Source of the DNA: Kaistia dalseonensis
Lineage (GTDB): Bacteria > Pseudomonadota > Alphaproteobacteria > Rhizobiales > Kaistiaceae
DNA length: 64,000 bases
Reading direction: 5' to 3'
Assembly: GCF_030814715.1 (NCBI RefSeq)
Contig: NZ_JAUSVO010000007.1
Location: forward strand, 186,001-250,000
The notes below the pieces were generated by a model. The model was not told where the DNA came from, searched no databases, and saw only the letters and a program-made list of their open reading frames with translations. The position numbers were made by a program, and so were the translations under genes. Every line of letters begins with the position of its first letter. Position 1 is the stretch's first letter. Of the stretch, positions 25,396 to 33,201 are shown piece by piece.

Positions 25396-26685
25396 ATGAA
25401 CGGCGCGGGGCCTGATCTCGTGATCGCCCGCATGCTGGCGGCGGTCTGGATCGCGATGCTGGCGAATGACGCGCTGGGCGGGCCGATCCGTGCGGGTGCG
25501 GATGCGCTCGGCATTCTGCCGCTCGTCTATGTTCCCTTCCTCCTGGCCGGCCTCGTCGTACTGCTGCATCTCGCCTGCCGCATCCTCGATCTCCGCTTCG
25601 ACGCCGGTGCGCTGTTCATCTTCGTGCTGGTGGGTTGGGGTGTTTCCTATGCGTTGTTGCTCGGCGGCGAACTGCCGCAGACCGCTTTCGGCCTCTACAC
25701 ATGGTTGCCGCTCTTCATCGGCATCCTGATCGTGCGTTTCGGGCAGGTGGACCTGTTTCTCCGCATGATGGCGCCGCTCTGGCTCATCGCGGTCGGCGGC
25801 GTATTGCTGAGCGCGCTCCTGCCCTTGCCCTGGATCGGGGCGCGCTACGAGATCGCCGGCGCCGAACTGGCACTCGCCCGCGACTGGCAGAGCTTCGGCG
25901 TGGCGCGCCTGCCCGGATTGACGCGGGCAAGCTTCACGGCCGCAAACCAGATCGTCTTCGCCGCCTGCCTGTTGCTGCTGCAGCCGCGCAGGCCCGCCAG
26001 CAAGATCGCAATCTGGCTCGTCTCCTTCCTGGCGATCCTGCTCACGACTTCGAAAATGCCTCTGGCAGCGCTTTGCTTCGTCCCGGCCTTGCTGCTGGCC
26101 CATGACCATTTCGGGGGCCGCGAGGGGTCGCAGGGTCTCGCGCGGGCGATGGTGGCAGCGCTGATGGCGATCATGGTCGCCCTGCCTCTGCTCGCACTTG
26201 CGGGCCTCCGTCCGGAATGGTCGGACGGTGCGGGCTTTTTGAACCTCGCCTCGCTCGGTGGTCGCTTCGGCGATATGTGGCCGCGCGCCTTCGCATTGAT
26301 CGATCCGCACGGCCCGCAATTCTGGCTCGGTACCGGCTTTGGCGGCATCGGCGTCAGCCAGAGCCTGTTCGATCCCACCCGCTACAGCGCGGGCGATAAC
26401 CTCTTCGTCTTTCTCTACGTCTCGCTCGGTATCGGCATGTTGGCCTTTGTCGCCGCCTTCTTTTCCCGTGCCGCGCTCAGTCGCGAGGGGCTGGCCCTCG
26501 CGCTCCTGGTCCTGTCGCTCGGGCTGACAGCGAACGTCATCGAAGCCGTGCTGCCCTGCCTCGCGCTCGGGATCATCATGGGCAAGTGGCTGTACGGCCA
26601 ACGGGCTGCGCCGGCGGCAGAGCAGAGTTGGATTGGCGCGCAAGGCGACGCCATGGCGGATAGCGTCCGCCTGTCGCGGACCTAG
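25396..26685 (+). CDS. Polytopic O-antigen ligase/polymerase-like protein
   Basis: A 429-aa inner-membrane protein with about ten to eleven hydrophobic helices and a larger periplasmic loop near residues 285-335 (PEWSDGAGFLNLASLGGRFGDMWPRAFALID). This is the architecture of Wzy polymerases and WaaL O-antigen ligases. Sequence is poorly conserved in these families, so the call rests on topology and on position: the next gene, five bases downstream, is a GT4 glycosyltransferase. It likely polymerises or ligates repeat units for the polysaccharide made by this locus. Start ATG 25396 begins shortly before the first helix. Confidence 0.7.
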   Translation: MNGAGPDLVIARMLAAVWIAMLANDALGGPIRAGADALGILPLVYVPFLLAGLVVLLHLACRILDLRFDAGALFIFVLVGWGVSYALLLGGELPQTAFGLYTWLPLFIGILIVRFGQVDLFLRMMAPLWLIAVGGVLLSALLPLPWIGARYEIAGAELALARDWQSFGVARLPGLTRASFTAANQIVFAACLLLLQPRRPASKIAIWLVSFLAILLTTSKMPLAALCFVPALLLAHDHFGGREGSQGLARAMVAALMAIMVALPLLALAGLRPEWSDGAGFLNLASLGGRFGDMWPRAFALIDPHGPQFWLGTGFGGIGVSQSLFDPTRYSAGDNLFVFLYVSLGIGMLAFVAAFFSRAALSREGLALALLVLSLGLTANVIEAVLPCLALGIIMGKWLYGQRAAPAAEQSWIGAQGDAMADSVRLSRT

Positions 26686-26690
26686 CCCCC

Positions 26691-27917
26691 ATGCGCATTC
26701 TGGTCGTGGCCGCGCTCTATCCGCCGCATGTAATTGGCGGCGCCGAGATATCTGCCGCCAATCTGACTCGTTGGCTGGCGCGACAAGGCCATGAGATGGC
26801 CGTGCTGACGGCGGCAGGACCGGGCGAGGCGGAGATCCATGGCGAGCGGGTCGATGGCGTTCGCATCTGGCGCATGCACGCGCCGCACCTCTATCCGGTC
26901 TCCGTCTTCCCCGGTGCACCGTCGTGGCAGAAGCCGGTCTGGCACCTTCAGGATCACGTCGATCCGCGCAGCCGAGGCCTGATGGCGCGCGTTCTTGACG
27001 CGTTCAGGCCTGATTTTGTCAACGTCCACATCCTTCAGGGGCTCGGCTATACCGGGCTCGCTGCGATCGCGGCGCGGCGCGTGCCTGTGCTCTACATACT
27101 GCCTGATCTCGGTCTCGCCTGTATCCGCATGTCGATGTATCGCGATGGCCAGGACTGCGAACGCCCATGCGGCGCATGCCGCCTTTCCGCCCGCTGGAAG
27201 CTGCATCTGACCGGCCGAATCGAGCGGCTCGGCTTCCTCTCGCCCTCGCGCGCCAATCTCGCGGCGCTCGAGGAACTGGGCGTCCTCGGGACGCGCCCGC
27301 GCCTCAGCGTGCTCAATCCCAATCGCTATCCGCCACCCCGCGTCGCGCGGACGTCATCCGATAGCCCGCGGCTGCTCTATGTCGGACGCCTGCACGAGAC
27401 CAAGGGTGTGGAGGAACTGCTTGCCGCTCTGGCGCCTCTCGCCTCCCGCTATCGCTTCAGCATCGACATTCTGGGCACGGGGCCGTCGGAGGCCCCGTTG
27501 CGAGCGCGCTATGGCGGCGAGCCCTGGGTTGGCTTCCACGGTCGCGTTGCGGCGGAAGAGGTCAGCGACCGGATGCAAAATGCCGATCTCCTCTGCGTGC
27601 CGTCGCTCTGGCGCGAGAATGCGCCCGGCGTCGCCGTTCAGGCGCTGTCACTCGGCCTGCCGGTTCTCGCAAGCAATCGCGGCGGCCTGCCGGAACTGGT
27701 CCGGCCGGGATGGAATGGCGATCTTCTGCCGGCGGGCGATATCGAGGCCTGGCGGGCGACACTCCAGTCAGTCTTCCGGGCGCCGGAGATTATCGCAGCC
27801 TGGCGCCGCAATGCCGAGGCAGAGGCGAGCACGGGCCGGTTCGATCAGGACCGGCTGGGCCGAGAAATCATGGCCTTCATGGCATCGATCGCCGGTCCCG
27901 GCTGGTCGGAGCCATGA
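26691..27917 (+). CDS. GT4-family glycosyltransferase
   Basis: A 408-aa GT-B enzyme. The N-terminal MRILVVAALYPPHVIGGAEISAAN motif (acceptor domain), the sugar-nucleotide domain beginning PRLLYVGRLHETKGVEELL, and the VPSLWRENAPGVAVQALSLGLPVLAS segment are standard for GT4. An unusual feature is the cysteine cluster CERPCGACR near residue 160, seen in a subset of GT4 enzymes and perhaps structural. It forms a two-gene unit with the polymerase-like gene. Its 3' end overlaps the convergent GT4 gene by 41 bp. Confidence 0.88.
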   Translation: MRILVVAALYPPHVIGGAEISAANLTRWLARQGHEMAVLTAAGPGEAEIHGERVDGVRIWRMHAPHLYPVSVFPGAPSWQKPVWHLQDHVDPRSRGLMARVLDAFRPDFVNVHILQGLGYTGLAAIAARRVPVLYILPDLGLACIRMSMYRDGQDCERPCGACRLSARWKLHLTGRIERLGFLSPSRANLAALEELGVLGTRPRLSVLNPNRYPPPRVARTSSDSPRLLYVGRLHETKGVEELLAALAPLASRYRFSIDILGTGPSEAPLRARYGGEPWVGFHGRVAAEEVSDRMQNADLLCVPSLWRENAPGVAVQALSLGLPVLASNRGGLPELVRPGWNGDLLPAGDIEAWRATLQSVFRAPEIIAAWRRNAEAEASTGRFDQDRLGREIMAFMASIAGPGWSEP

Positions 27918-28992
27918 TCGTTTCCATCGCCTCGGCGACAGTCGCCGCCGTACGCGACCAGTCGAAGGCGCGGACCTGGTCATGGCCGTGTCGTCTCAGT
28001 TCGGCAGCCCGTGTGTCATCTCCGAGCACGGCCGCGATCCCGCGCGCCATGTCGTGTGGATCGCGCGGATCGACATACTCGCTCGCCACGCCGCATGTTT
28101 CGGTCAGAGGTGCGATCGCTGAAACGACCGTCGGACAGCCCACAGCCATGGCTTCGAGCGGCGGCAGGCCGAAGCCCTCATAGAGCGAAGGAAAGACGAG
28201 CGCCCGTGCGCCCGCGACGATGTCGATGAGAGCTGCATCTGGCAGGGCCCCCGCGAGCCTGACGCGACCGGCCTGTTCCGCGATCCGCGCCAGTGCGGTG
28301 TCGTCGCTGTCGCGGAGCCCGTCATGGCGCCCGACAATGACCAGATCGACATCGAAACGCGGCGCGATCAGCGCGAAGGCATCGAGAAGCCCGGTCAGAT
28401 TCTTGTGCGGCTTCACGCTGCCGACCGCCACCACATAATCGCGTGCCGAACGCGCCCGCGGCGGTGACCGAGCCGATCGCCAAGCATCACCGACGGCTCC
28501 GGGCGTCAGCCAGAAGGGCTGTCGGAACCGGCCCACCAGCCGCTCGAACTCTGATCTGGAGAAGCGGGAGGCGAAGCAGAGGCCCGATGCGCGCCGCCGC
28601 AGGGCCTGGAGCAGGACCGTCGCATAAAGCCGCCGAATGCCCCAACCGTGATCCAGAGCGAGATGGTTGACGTCATGTATCGTCACGAGCATTGGGCCGC
28701 GACGCAGCAGAGGCGCATTATAGTGCGGCGCCCAGAAGAGGTCGGCATGGCGCGCCGCACGAGCAAGCGCCCATTGCTCCGATAAGGAATAGATCGCGGC
28801 ACGGCAGGGCAGGATGCTGACATTGTCGCCACTGAAGACTGGCAGCAGGTCGTCCGGCACGCCGAGCAGCGTGAAGCGCCAATGCGGACGAAGTCGGGCC
28901 AGCCGCGGCACGATGTTGCGGATATAGACGCCGATGCCGGAATGCCCCGCCATCCGCGCGTCTATGGCGATCTCGGGCGCACCGTCCCGCAT
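27877..28992 (-). CDS. GT4-family glycosyltransferase
   Basis: A 371-aa GT-B glycosyltransferase. Key segments are GHSGIGVYIRNI at the N-terminus, YVVAVGSVKPHKNLTGLLDAF at the start of the second domain, and the E-x7-E region LYEGFGLPPLEAMAVGCPTVVS. It resembles mannosyltransferase-like enzymes of O-antigen and exopolysaccharide loci, but donor and acceptor cannot be read. Start ATG 28992 overlaps the stop of the next GT4 gene (TGATG), so they are translationally coupled. The earlier open frame to 29034 lies inside that gene. Confidence 0.9.
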   Translation of the reverse strand: MRDGAPEIAIDARMAGHSGIGVYIRNIVPRLARLRPHWRFTLLGVPDDLLPVFSGDNVSILPCRAAIYSLSEQWALARAARHADLFWAPHYNAPLLRRGPMLVTIHDVNHLALDHGWGIRRLYATVLLQALRRRASGLCFASRFSRSEFERLVGRFRQPFWLTPGAVGDAWRSARSPPRARSARDYVVAVGSVKPHKNLTGLLDAFALIAPRFDVDLVIVGRHDGLRDSDDTALARIAEQAGRVRLAGALPDAALIDIVAGARALVFPSLYEGFGLPPLEAMAVGCPTVVSAIAPLTETCGVASEYVDPRDPHDMARGIAAVLGDDTRAAELRRHGHDQVRAFDWSRTAATVAEAMETIMAPTSRDRRSMP

Positions 28993-30110
28993 CAGGCCGC
29001 CCTGGCGACGCGATCGCGCGCGGCGTCGAGGCAATCATCGACATGGGCGCGAAAGGCGCGTTTGAAATGAGCCGTGTCGAAGCGTTCTGCATGAGCACGG
29101 ATGGCGCCAGCATCGAAGCGGTGCTCCATGGCTTCGAAGCGCACGATCGCATCGCGCAGGCTCGCCGTGGTCTGTTCTGCAAAGAATAGCCCGGTCTTGC
29201 CGTCGATCACCGTCGCGCGGGCGCCGCCGACGCCATAAGCGATCACCGGGCGCCCGCTCGCCATCGCCTCGACCGGAACGATACCGAAATCCTCCTCTCC
29301 CGGCAGGATCAGCGCCCGGCAGGCGCCGAGCAGGGCGCGGACGGCATCCTCGCTTTGGCGTCCGAGAAACGTGACATTGTCCGGCGCGCGCGCCGCGAGG
29401 CGAGCCTGATCGGCGCCGCCATCACCAGCAATGATCAGGCGTCGATCGAGTGTCCGGAATGCCTCGATCACGAGGTCGATCCGCTTGTAAGGCACGATCT
29501 GGCCGAGGCAGAGATAGTCGCCGCCAGACTTTCCTGTCGGCTCGAAGGTGTCGATCCGGACTGGTGGATGGATGGTGACGGATCCGCACCCGTAATATCT
29601 GCGGATCCGCTGTGCGACGAAGGCCGAATTGGCGACAAAGCTGTCGACACGCAGCGCCGTCATGGCATCCCAGAGCCGCAGTCGTGGCGAGAAGGCGGCC
29701 ATGGCCAGGCGCTGAATGGGCCCCGCCGCGCGCCGATAGACGGCATGCTGATCCCAGAGATAGCGCATCGGCGAATGGCAGTAGCAGATGTGAACGGCGT
29801 CTGGCCGCGTGATCACTCCCTTGGCCGGGCCGGCTTCGGACGAAATGACGAGGTCGTAGGCGCTGAGGTCGAGCAGTTCGAGCGCCATAGGCATCAGTGG
29901 CAGATAGTGTCGGTAGAGCCGGCGCGCGGCGGGCAGCTTCTGGATGAAGCTGGTGTGGATCGTGTGCTGCGCGATGGTTGGGGAAATCGCCGCCCTGTCG
30001 ACCACGTGAGTGAAGATGTCCGCTTCGGGGAACATTTCGCAGAGCGCCTCGAGCACGCGCTCGCCCCCGCGCATCGACACCAGCCAGTAATGGACGATGG
30101 CGATCCTCAT
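28992..30110 (-). CDS. GT4-family glycosyltransferase
   Basis: A 372-aa GT-B glycosyltransferase of the mannosyltransferase-like type with the recognisable MRGGERVLEALCEMFPEADIF and ICYCHSPMRYLWD segments, then YLCLGQIVPYKRIDLVIEAF and LPGEEDFGIVPVEAMASGRPVIAYG containing the E-x7-E motif. ATG 30110 starts the conserved MRIAIVHYWL. GTG 30116 just upstream is possible. It sits between the epimerase (25 bp upstream) and the second GT4 gene (1-bp overlap), forming a minus-strand operon for repeat-unit assembly on a lipid carrier at the inner face of the membrane. Confidence 0.9.
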   Translation of the reverse strand: MRIAIVHYWLVSMRGGERVLEALCEMFPEADIFTHVVDRAAISPTIAQHTIHTSFIQKLPAARRLYRHYLPLMPMALELLDLSAYDLVISSEAGPAKGVITRPDAVHICYCHSPMRYLWDQHAVYRRAAGPIQRLAMAAFSPRLRLWDAMTALRVDSFVANSAFVAQRIRRYYGCGSVTIHPPVRIDTFEPTGKSGGDYLCLGQIVPYKRIDLVIEAFRTLDRRLIIAGDGGADQARLAARAPDNVTFLGRQSEDAVRALLGACRALILPGEEDFGIVPVEAMASGRPVIAYGVGGARATVIDGKTGLFFAEQTTASLRDAIVRFEAMEHRFDAGAIRAHAERFDTAHFKRAFRAHVDDCLDAARDRVARAA

Positions 30111-30135
30111 CCGCACTCGCGCTCGGCCGGGGTGA

Positions 30136-31116
30136 TCATGCGAAACGCCCTTCCTCGGATTCCGCCAGCCAGTCGGCCAGTGAACGACGCAGGTCGAACT
30201 GGAAGTTGAAGCCTGCCTCCTGAAGCTGGCGTGGCATGATGTCGGTCGATTGCAGCAGCTTGATCAGCCTGTCCCGGCTGACGGCATGCTTGATGCCGAG
30301 GAACGCCGTGAACTCTGCCGCGCGCGCGCCGGCCAGCGCCAGCGATGGCGGCAGGACATGGCGCGGCAGGTCATAGCCCTTGGCATGACAGAATGCGGCA
30401 CAGATTTCCTCGATCGTCAGCGGCTGGGGATGACAGAAATTATAGCTGATCCGGCTCTCGCCGCGACGCAGCATGAACAGCATGGAGGCGACGAGATCCT
30501 TTACATAGCCGCACGCCTTGACCGTATCCTTGCGGCCCGGATAGACGAAACGCCTCTGTTCGAGCAGCCGGGCAAGGCGGGTGAAATTGCCGCTTTCTCC
30601 TCGCCCGTAGATCGCTCCGGGGCGCACGATGGTCAGACGGCGCTCCCTCGGCTGTTCGCTTCGCCAGAGCGAATGCAACCGTTCCGCCTGCAGTTTGGAG
30701 CGGCCATAGGCGCTGGTCGGTTGCTCAGGCGCCCGGTCGTCCTTTCGCGTTTCGGAGTTTCCATAGACCGCGATCGAACTGGTGAAGACGATTTCGCGGG
30801 CTTCGGTCGCCGATGCGAAACGGCAGACCTCTGTTGCACCCCCGAGATTGGCGGAGAAATACTCCCAGTCGGCATGCCCTGGCGTGCGATGCAGCGCCGC
30901 GAGGTTGAAGATGGTCTCGACCTGATCGTCGACAAGGCGAGGCGGTACGCCGTCGAGAATATCGTGCTCGACGTAGCGCACGCCCGCAATCGGCCGACGC
31001 GGTGGTACCCGGTCGATCGAAACGACTGCACCATAGCGCGGTTCGTCGACCAGCCGGCTCAGCAGATGGCTTCCGATGAAACCCGAGCCACCGAAGACTA
31101 CGGCCACATCTGGCAT
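30136..31116 (-). CDS. NAD-dependent epimerase/dehydratase (extended SDR)
   Basis: A 326-aa extended short-chain dehydrogenase. The N-terminal FGGSGFIGSHL is the NAD-binding GxxGxxG loop, TSSIAVYG and YGRSK give the catalytic Ser/Tyr/Lys set, and RPGAIYGRGESGNF is a sugar-binding segment. It should modify a nucleotide sugar (4-epimerisation, reduction or dehydration) for the polysaccharide of this locus; the exact reaction is unknown. ATG 31116 is preceded by a G-rich stretch at workable spacing. The frame upstream to 31215 is not family-like. Confidence 0.88.
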   Translation of the reverse strand: MPDVAVVFGGSGFIGSHLLSRLVDEPRYGAVVSIDRVPPRRPIAGVRYVEHDILDGVPPRLVDDQVETIFNLAALHRTPGHADWEYFSANLGGATEVCRFASATEAREIVFTSSIAVYGNSETRKDDRAPEQPTSAYGRSKLQAERLHSLWRSEQPRERRLTIVRPGAIYGRGESGNFTRLARLLEQRRFVYPGRKDTVKACGYVKDLVASMLFMLRRGESRISYNFCHPQPLTIEEICAAFCHAKGYDLPRHVLPPSLALAGARAAEFTAFLGIKHAVSRDRLIKLLQSTDIMPRQLQEAGFNFQFDLRRSLADWLAESEEGRFA

Positions 31117-31237
31117 GAAATGCCCCCGGCAACGAAAACTCACTGCCCCCGCGGCGAGATCTTTCCGTTGCGTCATGCCGAGATTGGCCGCAAGTGCGCC
31201 GACAATCAACTGCAATTTATTGGAGAGTTGTCAGAAT

Positions 31238-31801
31238 CTAGGATTGTGTCCGGGCGACAATCCGCGCGGGAGCGCCGACAGCGGTGACGCCCTCCGGCAG
31301 GTCCTCGAGCACGATGGCGCCCGCGCCGATGTCGCAGCCCGGACCGATCAGAACGGACCCCAGGATGCGAGCGCCGACGAAGAGCCGGCAGCCGTCGCCG
31401 ATCACGGGTTCTTCCAGCTTTTTAGGGTCGCGCCGCCCGATCGTCACCTGCTGGTAGAGCGCGACGTTTCGGCCGACCACACTATGGCCGCCAATGACAA
31501 TGCCGGTCGGATGCGGGATGAACGCGCCGCCGCCGATCCGCGCCGTCGGCGCGATATGGCATCCGGTGAGGATTGTCGTGACATACCAGAGCAGGCGCCG
31601 CAGCACGCCGCCGATCAGCGGGAGAGTGCCGATACGCTTCTGCAGCCGATGCGACAGGATCAGCTGAAACCCCGGTTCGACGAGAAAAAGCCGGATCAGC
31701 AAGGTCGCCGACCGGGCGTGGTTCGTCTGCGACATCCAGGCATCGATATCGTCCTGCACCTCGCCGAAAAAGTTCGTCTCGTTGGCGGGGCCGGGGCTCA
31801 T
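31238..31801 (-). CDS. Serine O-acetyltransferase-like hexapeptide transferase
   Basis: A 187-aa left-handed beta-helix acyltransferase. A helical N-terminal part is followed by hexapeptide repeats (IAPTARIGGGAFIPHPTGIV, GGHSVVGRNVALYQQVTIG, DGCRLFVGARILGSVLIGPG). It resembles CysE, including the HPTGIVIG His/Gly region. CysE-like genes inside polysaccharide loci are common and may acetylate sugars rather than serine, so substrate is open. It overlaps the flippase gene by four bases (ATGA). Together they head the minus-strand operon, 121 bp before the epimerase. Confidence 0.85.
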   Translation of the reverse strand: MSPGPANETNFFGEVQDDIDAWMSQTNHARSATLLIRLFLVEPGFQLILSHRLQKRIGTLPLIGGVLRRLLWYVTTILTGCHIAPTARIGGGAFIPHPTGIVIGGHSVVGRNVALYQQVTIGRRDPKKLEEPVIGDGCRLFVGARILGSVLIGPGCDIGAGAIVLEDLPEGVTAVGAPARIVARTQS

Positions 31802-33060
31802 GGTGTTGATGGCGCCTCTGGTGTCACCGCAGGCCTGGAGAGCGGCGTTAGCAGTGCCACCAAACGCGCAGCCGCGAGCGAGAGTGGCACGGCGAGCGCC
31901 ATCGCGGCGGCCCCGACGAGGCCGAGGGCTGGGATGAGGCAGAGCGATCCGAGGATCGAGACCGCGAAGGCGCCAAGATTGATCGATGCCAGCGTGATGT
32001 CGCGCCGCTGCGCGTATAGCCCGTAGTTCAGCATGTCGGCACCGAGGCGCAGAACGGCGGCCGCGAGCATGGCGATCAGCAGCCATGCCGGCGGCCATCC
32101 GCCACTGGCGCGGATCGTGCCGCCGGCGGCCAGGATGAGGATGGCAACGACGAAGGCGAGGCTCGTCGCCAGGGCGAGGCTTCGTCCGACATCTGCGGCG
32201 AGCGCGCGATACCAGCTGTGGCGGTCCGTGCTCTGCCATAGGTCGACCAGGCGTGGCAAAGCCGGTTGAACGATCGCCGCACTGGCGAGCGCATGGGCCG
32301 CATTGGCGAGCGACCAGGCAAGATAGAACAGCCCGGCGGCGCGGCGGTCGACGAAGTGGTCCACCATGTAGCGTTCGAAGAACAGTAGGCCCGCCATGGC
32401 AATATCGTTCAGATGGATCAGTCGGCCGGCTCGCAAATGCTGACGCAGCCATGATCGATCGATCGGGTTCGACCAATTGCGGCGGATCGGCCAGTCGCGC
32501 GAGAGGAGGGCGACGAGGGCGAAGCTCATCACGAGCCCGGCTGCCCAGAAGGCGAACAGCACTTCGGCCGAGCGGGCTGCGGGCAGGGCGAGCCCGGCCA
32601 CGATGGCTGGCGCGATCCAGGCCGCCGAGCGCACGAAGAGGAACAGGTTGGCCGCCATGGGTCGGCGAAGGCTGACCAGTGCGATCTGGATATCGGTCGC
32701 CAGGCATTCGAGCACGAGGATCGTCGCGATCAGCGGGTAGAGGTTCATGCCGGAAATGCCGGTTGCCGCGCCCCATCCGCCTGCGGCGGCGACGGCCGCC
32801 AGCAGCACGATCAGGGTGAATGCCATCCGGTCGCGGATCAGCCGGCTGGCGCGGTCGACGTCGAGGCCCACGAGTTCCCGGCCGACACGGTAGTTGAGCC
32901 CGAATCCGAAGAGGGCCGGCGCGATTCCGGCTGCGGCCGCAACCAGGCCGAACGTGCCGATCTCCGCGAGCGGCACGAGTGCCGCCATGTAGATCGTCAG
33001 CGCGAAGCGGGCGGCCAGCGCAGCGGCGCGGATCGCCATATTGCCGAAGACCCTCAGCAT
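31798..33060 (-). CDS. Wzx-like oligosaccharide flippase
   Basis: A 420-aa polytopic protein with about twelve hydrophobic helices. The first 60 residues (MAIRAAALAARFALTIYMAALVPLAEIGTFGLVAA pattern) match the start of the oligosaccharide flippase/polysaccharide biosynthesis protein family. It would flip lipid-linked repeat units across the inner membrane. It starts the operon flippase, acetyltransferase, epimerase, two GT4 genes. Together with the polymerase-like gene at 25396 this gives a complete Wzx/Wzy-type set except for the initiating phosphoglycosyl transferase and chain-length regulator, which are not in the window. Confidence 0.85.
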   Translation of the reverse strand: MLRVFGNMAIRAAALAARFALTIYMAALVPLAEIGTFGLVAAAAGIAPALFGFGLNYRVGRELVGLDVDRASRLIRDRMAFTLIVLLAAVAAAGGWGAATGISGMNLYPLIATILVLECLATDIQIALVSLRRPMAANLFLFVRSAAWIAPAIVAGLALPAARSAEVLFAFWAAGLVMSFALVALLSRDWPIRRNWSNPIDRSWLRQHLRAGRLIHLNDIAMAGLLFFERYMVDHFVDRRAAGLFYLAWSLANAAHALASAAIVQPALPRLVDLWQSTDRHSWYRALAADVGRSLALATSLAFVVAILILAAGGTIRASGGWPPAWLLIAMLAAAVLRLGADMLNYGLYAQRRDITLASINLGAFAVSILGSLCLIPALGLVGAAAMALAVPLSLAAARLVALLTPLSRPAVTPEAPSTP

Positions 33061-33201
33061 GAGGCCATGGCGACGGCAGCCCCTCGTGCAGCGCTCTGCT
33101 TCGCCATCACGGACACGCCCCCGCAGGTCCCGGATTAATCGCGCAATAGTTGTCGGAAATCGATGATCTGTGCAAATGGCTTCCGTATGGGAAGCGATAA
33201 T

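Noticed and set aside
25327-26919. 530-codon minus-strand open frame
   Set aside because: Antisense to the polymerase-like gene; highly charged, no hydrophobic core.
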